In this document: piece after piece, positions 1-12,225 of the stretch
Layout: each line of letters starts with the position of its first letter
How positions within the stretch are numbered: position 1 is the first letter of the stretch
Assembly: GCA_028753945.1 (NCBI GenBank)
Contig: JAPNXP010000005.1
Location: 1,116,001-1,180,000, forward strand
Direction: 5' to 3'
Length of the DNA stretch: 64,000 nt
Source of the DNA: Hexactinellida sp. DTS-2022
Taxonomy: Eukaryota > Porifera > Hexactinellida
The notes under the pieces: generated by a model
Told to the model about the DNA's origin: nothing
Seen by the model: the letters and a program-made list of their open reading frames with translations, nothing else
Database searches by the model: none
Made by a program: the position numbers and the translations under genes

Positions 1-561
1 CGCAAAGTACAATCTGAGGGACTGCAATCAGATTACAATCAGGATGCAGAACTGGCAATCCGCATCCGCCTGCTGCCAGCCCTCGCCTTCGCCGCACCCC
101 ACGAGGTACCCCATCTATTTGGCGATGTTGTACAACAACTTCCCATGCCCCAAGCAACCGGTCTTGTCTTATATTTCGAGAATACCTATATCGGGCGAAC
201 ACTACCAGGCGGCACTTACCAGGAGGCGCTGTTTCCCATTGAAAAATGGAATTACCATTTCGATACCCCATTCGGACTACCCCGGACAACTAATATTGTT
301 GAAGCATGGCACCGTTCCTTTAATGCAACTGTTGGGTGCAATCATCCTACAATTTGGAAGTTTATAGCATCCTTAAAACGTGAACAAGGACTGGTCGAGG
401 TGCGACAAGCTAAGTTCATTGCAGGAGCTCAGCCACCTAAACGCGTGAAATCACAAGCTAGCGAACAAGCTTTGAAAGAACTCATCGCTAGTTATTTATA
501 TCGTCCCAGAATGGAGTTTCTAAGAGGGGTTGCACACCATTTCAGTATGGATGCAAACTAG
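1..561 (+). CDS. MULE-type transposase, C-terminal part (5' end outside window)
   Basis: The frame is open from base 1 and ends at a TAG at 559-561, so about 186 C-terminal residues are visible. The part around residues 80-120 has the pattern of the end of Mutator-like transposases that often carry an FLYWCH zinc finger: a W-N-Y patch, then R-T-T-N, an E-x-W-H motif, and a short stretch ending in E. In such elements the DDE domain lies upstream and makes a cut-and-paste transposase. The family is recognised from sequence pattern alone. No inverted repeat belonging to this element is visible downstream before the next feature, so it may be a truncated copy. The catalytic residues are outside the window, so activity cannot be judged. 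Confidence 0.65.
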   Translation, partial: RKVQSEGLQSDYNQDAELAIRIRLLPALAFAAPHEVPHLFGDVVQQLPMPQATGLVLYFENTYIGRTLPGGTYQEALFPIEKWNYHFDTPFGLPRTTNIVEAWHRSFNATVGCNHPTIWKFIASLKREQGLVEVRQAKFIAGAQPPKRVKSQASEQALKELIASYLYRPRMEFLRGVAHHFSMDAN

Positions 562-705
562 TAGTTACTAGTTATTGTTAAAATAATTAGTTTTATGTTA
601 CAATAGTATGTTACAATTAGTACATTAATTACAGCATTCTAGCAGCTAAAATATCATTATAAACAATAACACTCAGGTGTTTAGAATTAACCAATGAAAT
701 TAGTA
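562..705. other. AT-rich spacer
   Basis: AT-rich sequence between the MULE remnant and the 15-bp tandem array. No gene or clear repeat is seen. Confidence 0.5.
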
Positions 706-711
706 GCGAAG

Positions 712-864
712 TGTCGTGTAACGAAATGTCGTGTAACGAAATGTCGTGTAACGAAATGTCTGTAACGAAATGTCGTGTAACGAAATGTCGCAGTAACGAA
801 ATGTCGTGTAACGAAATGTCTGTAACGAAATGTCGTGTAACGAAATGTCGTGTAACGAAATGTC
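712..864 (+). repeat. Tandem repeat, about 15-bp unit, ten copies
   Basis: Ten copies of the core ACGAAATGTC are separated by 4-6 bp linkers (mostly GTGTA). The array runs into the 5' end of the P-element reading frame, so that frame formally starts with a repeated M-S-C-N-E peptide. This is a minisatellite, not a protein domain. It sits where the DNA-binding THAP exon of a complete P element would be expected. Confidence 0.85.
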
Positions 865-2952
865 GGTATCCCACTCAGATGATAGTCCAGAAACGGATTC
901 CTATCTTTCACAGCTTCAATTCATCGAATGCCAATTAGATAATATTCTCCCGAGTAAATTTAGGCTTAGATATAATGTTCTTACTCAGGTAATGACTTTA
1001 AAATCTCACCTGATCTCTCCAGCTTGTTACAGATACTTACAGTCACTCGAATGCCTCTCTTCACCACATCCTAAAACTCTTCAAAAACTCTGCTCAAATT
1101 TTGGGCTAGAGAATGATTTTTCAGCATTTCTTATACAAGCTACCTCTGAGTTTAGCGAAAAGGAAAAGAATATTATTCTTCAACTGGATGAGATACATGT
1201 AAAATCTAACGTCGATTATAAGGGAGGAAAAATATTTGGCTACTCATTGCAACCTGATCACCCGATTAAAACTGTTTTCGCCATAATGGCATCAAGTCTT
1301 TATAAAAAGTGGTCAGAAATTGTCCGCTTGCTTCCATGCTCTTCTAATTCTGCTACCGAGATTTATACAGTGGTCAAGTCTGTCATTGGTGACATTGAAC
1401 GCTGTGGTCTAAAGGTGCAAGTTATCTGTACTGATAACTATCCTCTAAATGTGAACTTTTTCAAACTTTTTTCCTCTGATAAAAAGACTCTGACACCTAC
1501 TGCTATTCATCCCATTGATTCAGAAAGAAAAATCTTCTTAATTTTCGATTTCGTTCATATTGTAAAATCAATACGAAACAACTGGATCAATTTGAAAGAT
1601 TATGAACATACATTTTCTTATCCAAACACACTTATTTTTCCGAACTATGAAAATAGCCAACATATACATATTTCGAAATTTCAAGATATTCGAATGCTTT
1701 ACAAAAACGAGCAGAGTTTAATCATCAAACAGGGTCATCGTTTAACAGCTAAAGCTTGCTGGCCCACAAGTTTAGAGCGGCAAAATGTCAGCCTAGCTTT
1801 AAAGATTTTCGACACATCAACACTCGCTGCATTATCTATTTACAACTCCGCACGAACAAATTCCGAAACCCAAACAATCGAGTTTCTTGACATTATTATA
1901 AAAGTTTGGAAAATCTTCAATGTCAATACAACACATAAGCATATCAGACTTAATGATGATTTTTCCAAACCTCTTACGTATGATGATTATCGTTTTATTT
2001 TTCTACGGCTCATTGTTAGTTGGCTTGCACGATGGCGATCTCGTGAAAATAAACACGGTAAATTGAGTCCCCAAACCTTCACAAGCTTCTCTCACTCTGC
2101 CTTGCCCTGATTGAAATAGTAAATCATCTCACTCAAAATTGTGGATTTGATTACGTGCTCACATCACGATTACAAAATGACCCAATCGAACATCATTTTG
2201 GTTTGTATCGTATGATGTCTGGTGCACATTATCATGTTAGTTATTCTCAAATAATTGAAAGTGAACGACGGATCAAGCTATCAAGCATCCTAAAAATATT
2301 CTCGAGAAAGGAACAATCAGATTACGTAAGTTTAAAGGATATGATCGATTCCTGTTCCTCCTCATCTAACGAACCTTCCAATTATGCTTTAAACCTAGAT
2401 ACATACCTCATAGCATTGCAATCCTTTTCGACCATTACTTTTGATAGTTCACTTCTTCAATCAGTTGCCTTTGTCGGTGGATATGCTGTACACTCATATT
2501 TGAAGCAATCTGTCAAGTGTGATACTTGTATTTCATTGATTACACAGGATAAAGAACTCGAAATCGTTGGTACGGAAGATACTTATAAACTAATTCAACT
2601 TATTGACCGAGGTGCTCTCAAATGGCCATCTCATATTGTTATAGATGCCATTATTATTGTGTTAAAGATCTTTATTACAATCGAAAATGACGAAACCTTA
2701 ATGCGACGATTTTTAACAGGACCCTCTAGACAAATCCTAATTCAGCTGACAATTATTTTAATCGAAGAAAGCCAGAGCATAAACTGGAGAAATACATGTA
2801 GTTTTTGCAATGTGCAAGGGTGGACTATCCTCCGAAAGATAACTACAATCACAGCGAACGTTATTTTGGACAATAAAGTACGCAATGTCAATTCCGCTCT
2901 ACGAGAACAAAAAAATATCCACTCTCGTAAACTCAAAAAGTTTAAAGATTAA
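830..2952 (+). pseudogene. P-element (THAP9-like) transposase, frameshifted, no THAP domain
   Basis: Two overlapping frames (830-2110 and one ending at 2952) together match the 998-aa transposase encoded at 35.2-38.3 kb over its catalytic part. Shared landmarks in order are the L-D-E-I-H motif with the first catalytic Asp, then C-T-D-N-Y-P-L-N, then a D-F-V-H-I-V-K-S-I-R-N-N-W block, then A-C-W-P-T-S-L-E-R-Q-N-V, and N-D-P-I-E-H-H-F-G with the late acidic residue. The frame is lost near 2095-2110. One base change of register restores continuity with the second frame, so this is a single frameshift. No THAP zinc finger precedes it; a 15-bp tandem array occupies that place. It is therefore a dead, 5'-truncated copy. 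It ends in L-K-K-F-K-D, like its sister copy (L-K-K-F-K-N). Confidence 0.85.
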
Positions 2953-3240
2953 TGAATTAATAACTCAATTTTTACAAACATTATGTACTTCTCCTCAGTT
3001 TTATTACCTTATTATGTATTGTGTCTACAATTGCAATCATCAAAGCTTTTGATTGATATTGTTGATAATAAATTCCAATTAGGACTGTAATTATGATAGA
3101 ACTTAAATACCATTTTTTATATAACAAGATGATTGATTTATTGAGGAAATCATGAATTTCTATATGGCACTTCTAACATATCCATGGTCCGTTTTTTCAT
3201 TTCAGTACTCCGTCCTTATTATTTCGTAGTCCACGATTTA
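2953..3240. other. AT-rich spacer
   Basis: Nothing recognisable; sequence turns into family A repeat at about 3241. Confidence 0.4.
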
Positions 3241-3905
3241 TACTAATTTGACAAATTGCATTAATCTCAGAGATTATACAAGATAGAGACAAACTTGCAA
3301 TTTATCAATTGATTCTTATGCCACGTAGCACCTCTACAAATGTGTCTTGACACCTTGAGGTGTTGATGACATCGTAAAAAAATGTGTTTTCACAATTTTG
3401 TGAATTCTATATTTCGAATGTGTTGGTTGGTGTTGACTGATCTCCCAACACGCACATAAAAAATGCTGAGTCATCACCTATATATTCGACTCAAACTTGA
3501 ATATCTCTAAAATGAAGTGAGCTAAATGGAAACTTCCACCGCTCTAAGGGTCGTTCCCTTCCGAAACACCTCTCTGAAATAATTTAACTCCTTCATAGTG
3601 ATGATGTCATGGCGAAAAAAATCCCAAATTGCAGCCTGTGCCGACAGCATGTTCTTTGGAGGCACTATCAATAAACCACCAACAAAATATAGTGCCACCA
3701 AAGGAACATGCGTCGGCACCAGAGGCGGCGCCAGGATTTCAGGTAGGGGAGCTCTGGGGGGGGCCAGGGAGGATTTCAGGGGGGGGCACACTGTAGAACA
3801 ATGTTATTCTAGGGGGGGGGGCAGCCTCAAAAGAGGGGGGGCCATGGCCCCCCTGGCCCCCCCTGGCGCCGCCACTGGTCGGCACAGGCTGCAATTTTGG
3901 ATTTT
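3241..3905 (+). repeat. Family A repeat, 3' half plus terminal hairpin
   Basis: Matches the segment seen many times at 49-62 kb: an AT-rich stretch with a CTCAGAGAT motif, an ACACCTTGAGGTG motif, a block around TGCTGAGTCATCA, then GATGATGxCATGGCG. It ends in the ~125-bp hairpin whose arms start AAAATCCAAAATTGCAG. The hairpin arm is interrupted here by a 158-bp hAT MITE at 3720-3877. Non-coding. Confidence 0.75.
3720..3877. mobile_element. hAT-type MITE, 158 bp, with 8-bp target duplication
   Basis: Termini are CAGAGGCGGCGCCAGG and its near-exact complement ending in CACTG. The flanks are identical 8-bp direct repeats GTCGGCAC at 3712-3719 and 3878-3885. CAG...CTG ends plus an 8-bp duplication are hAT hallmarks. 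The interior is G-rich on the left and C-rich on the right, with no coding capacity. It inserted into the arm of a family A hairpin. Confidence 0.85.
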
Positions 3906-4129
3906 TATTTTTATTTTTATTTCACCGTAGCAGGTGCTATATGCCATGTCTATCATATAGATTGGAAGCCTATTTAGGCACAATAAATGGTATTTAATCA
4001 GGAGATTAATAATCCTGTAATTTTTTATAAAATTTACTCGCGTTAATTTCATGATTTGAAAATGTTCAGCTCCAATTCACGTTAATTTCATAGAGCGTTA
4101 ATTTCCTTCGCGTTAATTTCCTATAATAA

Positions 4130-4720
4130 GGTAAACTTAAACTCAAGATGGTTTAAGATAGAAATAAACTTCAAATTCAACAATCATTCCTTTGTCCCGT
4201 ACAAATTGTTAAATGAGTATAAATACCATGTGATGTTCATGACATGGCGAAAAAAATCCAAAATTGCAGCCTGTGTCGACAGCATGTTCCATTGGAGGCA
4301 CTATCAATAGACCAAGACCAAAATATAGCCACCAAATGAACATGCGTCGGCACAGGCTGCAATTTTGGATTTTATTATCCTTCCGTATCCTCTCCACAGA
4401 ATAGAGTTTTATTAACTAAGAACTTAAAATTTCAGGATAGGTGTCTCATGGGTTACAGATGTGCACCTGGGGTCACGATTTATTAATTTCGACTTGGGAA
4501 AATTTTTAACGGGACTTTTAGCTTTTTTTAGCTGAGATGTATTAATATTATAATTTTTCATTGTCATCTGTTCGCACTCTTAGTCCAATTAGTTAATGTA
4601 CTTTACACCCCTGAACTTAATCTTATTACTGAATATATTCTGAATCTTTTTATTTATTTTATTTTAATGTACAAAATTGTAAGCGCATTGAGACATTTGT
4701 ATAATGCGCAAACAAATGCT

Positions 4721-4756
<36 letters not shown>

Positions 4757-5700
4757 TTCTAAAATCGTAAATTCATTAATATTCAGTTATGCATTATTTC
4801 GTGGTTTCGATGAAGATCTACTATTTATGAATAATTCAATTAGATTCAGTGTTATTTCGATTCAAGTTATTGTTGATATTATAATTACAATAAAGAATTC
4901 TAGTATATATGAATAATTAATTTACATTCAATAGCTATTACTATACAAATCAATTTCTGATATCATAGTTACAATAATTTATTCTATTTATATGAATAAT
5001 TCAATTTGATTCAATAGCTGTTGCTATAAATCGAATTCTAAATACAATAGTTGTAATGATGTTTTCTCCTATATGAAAATTCAATTTCACTCAACAGTTA
5101 TTCAATTTCAGAACGATTTCTGATATTCAAACAATGGATTAATGAGATGGAATATCTATTTGTAGAAATATTTGTCTATGTGTGTGCTTGGTGCCCGAAA
5201 TGTATTAGAGTGTGAGGGGGGGGTTTATAACGCGTTGTAATAATTATATTGATTCAACTTGTGAGATTGAGTAGGATTCGATTTTCTAATTGAAAATTAT
5301 GATTATATATTCCATAACAACGACAAATTATGTGAATATATTTCCTTCTTCAAGAATCTCTTATACAATATTAATATACTGACGTAATTAATTATAATTA
5401 ACTCCGTCTATAATTGACATAATATTATATAGATGCTTCCAATTTGTTTAATCATCGAGTGTGCGGAATTGAAATTTGGTTCCAAATTAATTTAACTTAG
5501 TAAATTCAAGTTGACATTGCAATTGGTGTTAAATTATTAACAATTTTTATAAATATTTATACTAATTAGCTAAATGTCATTTATCTCAGAGATGATGCAA
5601 GATAGAAACAAACTTACAATTTATCAATTGATACTTATGCCACATAATACCTCTACAAATGTGCCTTGACACCATATAATTGCCACTAACATAAGTTAGG
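4130..5700. repeat. Family A-related repeat with hairpin and flanking sequences
   Basis: A second hairpin copy lies at about 4249-4376. The stretch 4437-5220 is related to 44.3-45.05 kb and, inverted, to 46.8-47.5 kb (shared blocks such as GGGACTTTTAGCTTTTTT and GATTCAGTGTTATTTCGATT). 5560-5690 repeats the CTCAGAGAT block. No protein-coding gene is seen across the region. Confidence 0.6.
4600..4752 (+). repeat. SINE/L2-like 3' tail ending in (TTA)n
   Basis: A motif AAGCGCATTGAGACATTTG followed by TATAATGCGC and then a run of about ten ATT units. A short GCGC-containing hairpin and trinucleotide tail of this form is common at the 3' end of L2-clade LINEs and SINEs mobilised by them. No LINE coding sequence is present. 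It is inserted in family A sequence. Confidence 0.4.
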
Positions 5701-5908
5701 GATTCCCTGACTTTAATAATTTATCATAGCCACTTAAAAATACCTAGATTCAAATTGATGTTGTAGGAATTTCCCATAATTATATTGTTAAAGTACTATG
5801 GAACCTAATCCATTGACTTTAAGTTTAAGCAGAATTCGTTTCAGGTCATTTTCTGAAACATAGAAGCTATTAAGCATAATATAGAACTGTAACATTAGAA
5901 TAGCATAA

Positions 5909-6009
5909 AGTAGAACCTGTCTAATCCGACACCCGTTGGGATAGGGGGGGAAAAGTGTCGGTTCTGCTGAATACCGGATTATAAAGGGTCGGATTATGCA
6001 GTTCTACTG
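5909..6009. mobile_element. Small MITE with AGTAGAAC termini
   Basis: Left end AGTAGAACCTGTCTAATCCG and right end, read on the other strand, AGTAGAACTGCATAATCCG form imperfect inverted repeats about 100 bp apart, with a G-run inside. The termini resemble Tc1/mariner (pogo-like) MITEs. The TA duplication is not clear. Confidence 0.4.
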
Positions 6010-6015
6010 TATATC

Positions 6016-7081
6016 TATTCATTTGATAGTAAAGCTGTATTGACTTGTAGCGAAGATAAATTTCCCTATACAGATTTCAAATTAACCAGATAAAATATAG
6101 TATACTACTATTTGTTTAATAGTAAGGCACATTTTGTATATTAGTTTTATTTTTATACAAAATGTGACCTTGAAAAAGGCACACTAAGAATTACTTCTTA
6201 TTATATTAGGGAATTGTAACTATCTAGTAACTACAAGGCATTTATTTTAAGAAATAACTTATATGTAGACCGTCTTCATATAAGGAAGATCTTATTTTAA
6301 ATTGAATTGGAAGTATACTACATTATATTCGTTAGTAAGAACATGGATGAGAGAATTTCGGTTAAGACATAAACAGTCTTCTGATTAGTATAAATTGCAA
6401 GGTTGTTTTGATTTGTTTACAAATAATTCGTAAACAACAACACAGCATAATTTATAATAAGATGTTGATAAATGATTGTTTATTTCGTTATTTTAATACA
6501 AATTCATTTCCCTTGAATTTACCAATTTACCAATGGAACAAACAGATTGCTGTTATAACTTATGTTATTCACTTAGGTGGTTAGCGATAGAGACACACAG
6601 GAAACTCTACTTTGTCTCGCATACCTATTTGAAGTGAAGTCGGTAAAAAATAGCAATAAATTCCGCTTATACCGACTAATCAAAGGTAACTAGTGGATGA
6701 AAACGATGATATAAGCACTCACATTCGAACTATAATCACCCCTCGCCATAATGCAAGATATTTTAGCCGTATTAAAATAGATACTTATTTGTTTTTATTC
6801 AAAATTAATTCTATGTATCAAGCTGAATGAAACAATGACTATATTTGTGTCATGCAGTATATTGTTATTATGTAATATCTACTTATTGTCGATTAAATGA
6901 CGTATTCATTAATACATATGCCTTAATGTTAGTCAAGGAATTGGATTCTAAATTTACCAATGGACTCATATATCATATCGGCCAACATCTTTTCAATATA
7001 AAACCTGGCTTCCCAAAGGTAAAATTTTGACGTTTAAACAGCCTTTGCTAGAGCCTGAAATTACGTTTTACGTTCGTAAAT
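6016..7081. other. AT-rich intergenic stretch
   Basis: No gene, clear repeat or RNA recognised. A 61-codon frame at 6845-7030 has no protein-like features. Confidence 0.4.
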
Positions 7082-7401
7082 ATACAATGCAGGGTTGGAA
7101 TTTAACCCGGGTTAAATAGGTTTTGCCCAGCCCAGTGGGTTAAACCCGAGTAAAGCCGGGTTTAATTAGTTTAACCCGGGTTAAAGCGGGTTTTATTCTC
7201 CAGAAACGGATTTTCCCAGTTATAGTCCTTGTTTTCAAATTCAACGATATAATTAATTATATAAGCGTGTTTATTGTAAGAGGTGCATATCAAAATCTAA
7301 TACACTAATGAAAATCTGAAACAAATGTAGAGCAAATGACCAGTCAAACTCCACTGAACCTCTCAATTCCCGATAACAGGTTACCAATTTTGCTGTTTTC
7401 T

Positions 7402-7547
7402 CTAAGCTAATTTACTTCGAAGTTTGTTCTGGACTAAACTAAAATTAGAAAATATCCGCTCAATAGTAGCAGAACTTACTGGTAGCCGTAGTAAAAGAAG
7501 GGCTAAGTCACACAACTTTGGATCTACATCTTTGTATGTTTTTTAAT
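7402..7547 (-). pseudogene. hAT transposase C-terminal dimerisation domain fragment
   Basis: On the minus strand a frame ending at the TAG at 7402-7404 reads L-L-R-L-P-V-S-S-A-T-I-E-R-I-F-S-N, the classic LP-x-S-S-A-x-x-E-R-x-F-S signature of the hAT C-terminal dimerisation domain. The upstream part is interrupted exactly at the insertion point of the foldback element at 7548, and sequence beyond the insertion (about 9466-9600) may continue it with a frame change. It is a relic of the transposase of the surrounding hAT element. Confidence 0.75.
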
Positions 7548-9455
7548 GGGAAAATTCCAAAAATACTCAAGTTTTTTAAAAATTTCCAAATATACTCAAC
7601 TTTTTACTGATACTCAAATATAAAACTAGATCTTTCCGAATCTACTCAAGTTTTTCAAAATAATTCCAAATCTACTCAAGTTTTTCAGAATAATTCCAAA
7701 TCTACTCAAGTTTTTCAGAATAATTCCAATTCTGCTCAAGTTTTTTCAGTAAATTCACAGATCTACTCAAGTTTAGAAAGGCTATATTTAGTCTATCTTA
7801 TATATTAAATCACAATGTTTTTGTGTTTGTTTGTTTGTGTGTTTGTTCAGAATTGATTGAGGAACTGGTAAAAGCTACAGACCCAAAATTTGGCAGTGGG
7901 GTGGGGAATACTGTATGCAGTGGCGTTTCTAGGGGGGGGCTAGGGGGGGCGACCGCCCCCCCAGTTTTTTTGCTTGCCCCCCCATTTGCCCCCCCACTTT
8001 TTTAGGATTCACTTGACTAATAATAATTTACCGTTGAAAATTACTATTTCGTATAAATAGAAATTTTCTCCCTTAATTACACATATTTTATTATACGGAT
8101 TACTTATATGGAGCTCAGTTACTGTTAACTGAACCTCCATATAAGGATATTTGAATTCAAAAACACCCACAACCTCAGAAATCAAATTTAGACATAAATT
8201 TAAACCACTTCAGTTACCCGTAACTCAGCTCCATATAAGCAAAATTTTTATTATATGTACCATATATCCATATCATTTTTTTTTAAAACAGGAGGATAAA
8301 TCTCCATTAATGGTTGTTTGTTGTTGCTTATATCAATAATTTTAGCAAATTAACTCAAAATATCACATCTCCTACTTCGTTTTTTAATATAATTAGTTAG
8401 AAACTAAATTCAAAGATGATTGTGTACGTTGTCTGATCATTTTAGATCAAACTTATAAGCCCCCCCAGGATTTGGTCTTGCCCCTCCTTTGCCCCCCCAG
8501 TTTCAAAATCCTAGATACGCCACTGACTGTATGTACAAACAAGTTCAATATCTAAAAAGATATTCAAATCTTCCATCACAAAAGGTGTCAAAACCTTTAG
8601 CCAATTAAATTCGAGGGTTGTTCCAGTATGGATTAGCAGCTAGCATTTCAATTAGTATAATCGAATGCTTTAGTGTCTGTCAAATGTTAAGTGTGCATTA
8701 TGGAATACTGAGAAAGTAATCTAATTGATCGAGAGGAAGTTCAGGCATTTAATCAGTTATTTGTGTTCTGTCTGTCTAGCCATACATTTATAACATTCCA
8801 TTGTGTTATTTGATATAAAATTATTATCAATCAATACAATAACTTCTCCACATCCCAAAGTTAGGGGTCCACTGGTACAGTTTCTTAGTGATATTTAATT
8901 ATATATTTAGAATTGGTATATTATTATACACGGACAAGCTTATATATCTAGAAAATTATCTGTTCAAATTTGCATAAATATCCAAATTATTTAATCTGTC
9001 CTTATAGAAACCTGTAGCTAGGATGAACGGATATAAATAGACGGCTAGCGGCCAACCATCAAGAACGACATTTAATTTGAAAAGCAGATGCTTTAAATAC
9101 AAGCGAGGGCCGTAGACCCGAGTACAAGTTGTAAGGACGCGCGTAGAGCAGACGAGCAGATTGTAGTCATTGTACTAATAAATATTTTTTGTGGTTGGGA
9201 TCTCCATACTAGTTTCAATAATCCAATAAAACTTGAGTATATTCGGAATAATCCAATAAAACTTGAGTATATTTGGAATAATCCAATAAAACTTGAGTAT
9301 ATTTGGAATAATCCAATAAAACTTGAGTATATTTGGAATAATCCGGTAAAACTTGAGTATATTTGGAAAAACTTGAGTATATTTACAAATTAGTTGAGTA
9401 TTGTTGAGTATATTTGGAAATTTTTAAAAAACTTGAGTATTTTTGGAATTTTCCC
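7548..9455. mobile_element. Foldback element with tandem-repeat arms, about 9-bp target duplication
   Basis: Perfect inverted termini (GGGAAAATTCCAAAAATACT continuing through ACTCAAG motifs) are followed on each side by tandem ~29-30-bp units containing ACTCAAGTTTT: about 7560-7775 on the left, and the reverse complement at about 9210-9440 on the right. The direct repeats TTTTTTAAT lie at 7539-7547 and 9457-9465, with one extra T on the right. A 9-bp duplication and long repetitive arms suit a non-autonomous MULE/foldback type. It contains a hAT MITE and no transposase. Stretches 8534-9200 carry no recognised gene. Confidence 0.75.
7918..8525. mobile_element. hAT MITE, 608 bp, with 8-bp duplication
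   Basis: Begins CAGTGGCGTTTCTAGG and ends CCTAGATACGCCACTG. Flanked by ACTGTATG at 7910-7917 and 8526-8533. G-run on the left and C-runs on both sides; no coding capacity. It sits inside the foldback element, so it is the youngest insertion of this nest. Confidence 0.85.
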
Positions 9456-12225
9456 TTTTTTTAATGCATAACCACCAAACACATGGTTTTACTTTTTCGA
9501 GAAAATTCTCATCGAACATATGTTGTGGAATTGTTTACTTGAAGCACCTCAGATTGTTGTAACTTTTAAGAAATCCCATTGTTCGTACCTCAGGTATTAT
9601 CAAAAAACATCATTACGGAATCTCAATATAATACTTGCAGAATAAGGATTTTCAATCAAAACAATTGACATAGCTAAAATTAACTTGATTTACAAGTACA
9701 TTAGAATAAAACCCACTTTAACCCAGTTTAACCCACAAAAAGGTGTTTTGCCCAGCCCGAGTTTAACCAGGTGTAGCAGCCCAGATTAACCCCCACCCAG
9801 TTTAATCCCTGGGATAAATTAGGCTAGCCCAGATTAACCCCCGGGGTTAAACTGGGCTAGCCTAATTTATACCCCAGAGGTTAAACGAAAGCTAGCCAAT
9901 ATTATACCCCCAGAGCCTATTTTAACCCCCGGGGGTTAAAATAAGCTAGCCTATTTTAACGGCCCTAGTTTATCCCCTGTGTAAATAATTACCAATGAAA
10001 TTATAGTGATTAATAATTCTTCTAAATCAGCTGCTAATACAATAATGAATCTAAGGTACTAATGAACAGATAGGAAAAATTGTCTATGCTTCTAGAATAA
10101 TTGTATATTGATGACTACGTTGAAGTGTTCAGCTAAATTTTCCAGATACAATGCAGTTTCTGTATTTTTTGTCAATGTAAAAGATGCGGGATATGTAAGC
10201 CATTCCATAGAATCCCCACTCTTTGCATAAACAACGATATCATGTTGAATAAGATTAGCTGTGGCCAGTATTTCTGCCTCGGTTGCCCAAACACCACTGG
10301 AGTCAATGGCACTTTCGCTGACATAATTGGAAACCGTTTGAGAAAGATACTTTCTTAGTGTTTCACTCAAACTACCACTCATGTGATGGACGACTTTATT
10401 ACGAATTATAATATGGCTATCTTCTGAACCTGTTAGGATGTAGCTTATTGATCGGAAATAGCAATTACCATCACCTTTAGTTCTGTATATCCGTGCGGGT
10501 ATAGATAGGTAGCCAGATTTTCCAAAGTATTGGGTCTTGCATATATTCAAGTTGAAAACTTTGGCAACTTTTTTTCTAGATTCAGCGGAAATTGGAGAAA
10601 ACAGTCTGTTTGGGTTGAATTGTTTAACTTCAATTAAAACTAGCTCATCCGTACACTCAAGTTTCTTAATCTTAGAATGTGATATTGAAGTTCTTCTCTT
10701 TTTCTTTGATTTACCATCTTCAGCTTTATTATTTGAATCATAAACCTTCAAATTTGCAATATTATATATATTTTTTAGTTTCTTTCCTGTGTTGATATTC
10801 TCTAGGATTGCACGACCTTTATCTAGCAACTCAATGATTTTATAAGGACCTATCCAGCGTGGTTCCATTTTCGATCCCATTCGATGTATTCGCTTCCTGT
10901 TTTTTATGTACACAGTCGCGCCAGGTGATATCACTTTACTATTAAAATGACGGTTATCAAAGTTGCGTTTTTGGTGTTTCTGTGCGTTTGTAATATTAAG
11001 ATCAATTTTGGCGTTGATAGATTCACGCATCACGTCAAGCACCTGTAAAACTTTTGAATTCACCTGCTCAATTGATTTTGGAGGTTTAATGGACAAATCA
11101 ATTGGTAGCTTCGCACTACGACAATACATCGCTTGAAATGGAGTACATTTCGTAGAAGCATGAATGCTTGTGTGATAAGCAAATAGTATTCCTGGGATAT
11201 AAATATCCCAATCATCACCTCTTTCATTTACCAATTTCGCCAATGCAGATTTCAGGGTACGGTTATCTCTTTCCCGTTGTCCATTTGTTTCAGGATGATA
11301 AGCAGAAGAAATTCGATGCTCAGTCTGCAGAATGTCAAGAAGATAATCAATAACTCCGTTCACAAATTCTCTTCCTTGATCACTTATCAGTGTGTCCATA
11401 CATCCCAATCTGCAAACTACTATGTTAGAAAATCAGCTACAGATTTAGAAGTTTTGTCAGGAATGGCAGTAGCTTCTGACCACTTGGAAAAGTGGTCGGA
11501 AATAGCTACAATATATTTGTTGCCACGTATAGTCTCCTGTAAGGGCCCAATGAGATCAATTCCTACAAGACTCCATACTTGAGATGGTACGCGTATCGAA
11601 GACAGCGAAGGTCGGTCCATTTTAAGTTTTGGGTTGACTTCAAAACACTTGATGCATTGTTTACAATATATTTCAATTTCTTGCTTCATACCTAAAAAAT
11701 ACATTTGGGAATCACATGAAACTTTGTGAAATTTGTCTGTTACAAATTACAATTCCGAATCTTGAGAAATTTGACAACACCTATTGCAAAATAAACCCAG
11801 CTGTATTAACAACGGTCTAACAATTGATTGTAGGTAAGTTAGCATCGCCTAATAAACGAATTTACGTAAGCTTTAATATGCCAACAGTTGTATTGCGCTA
11901 CCCATTAGGTGCGAAAGTTTGCTCCCGGATTGAATGTTAAATGAAGTATTAGTAAATATTTACCTTTCCAGTAGAATCTTGATGCGATCTTCTTCTGGTA
12001 GGTTTTGTCACGACCAAAATGACCACCGGTTACAGGGTTACCATGACACATTTTGAGTACTGCATCCACTCCACTTTTTCGTAACACTTGCTTTTCAGCA
12101 TGCATCAGAATCCCATCCTTCAAAGTATATGGCTTAACAGTTTGTCGGAATGATTTTTTCGCATTGACTCGTTTTTCAGGTGGAAGTTTATAGATCTCTT
12201 CTGGATATTTGTTTTCGTTAGATAT

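Noticed and set aside
3598..4052. Gly- or Pro-rich frames around 3.6-4.0 kb
   Set aside because: They translate G-runs of the hAT MITE and the family A hairpin.
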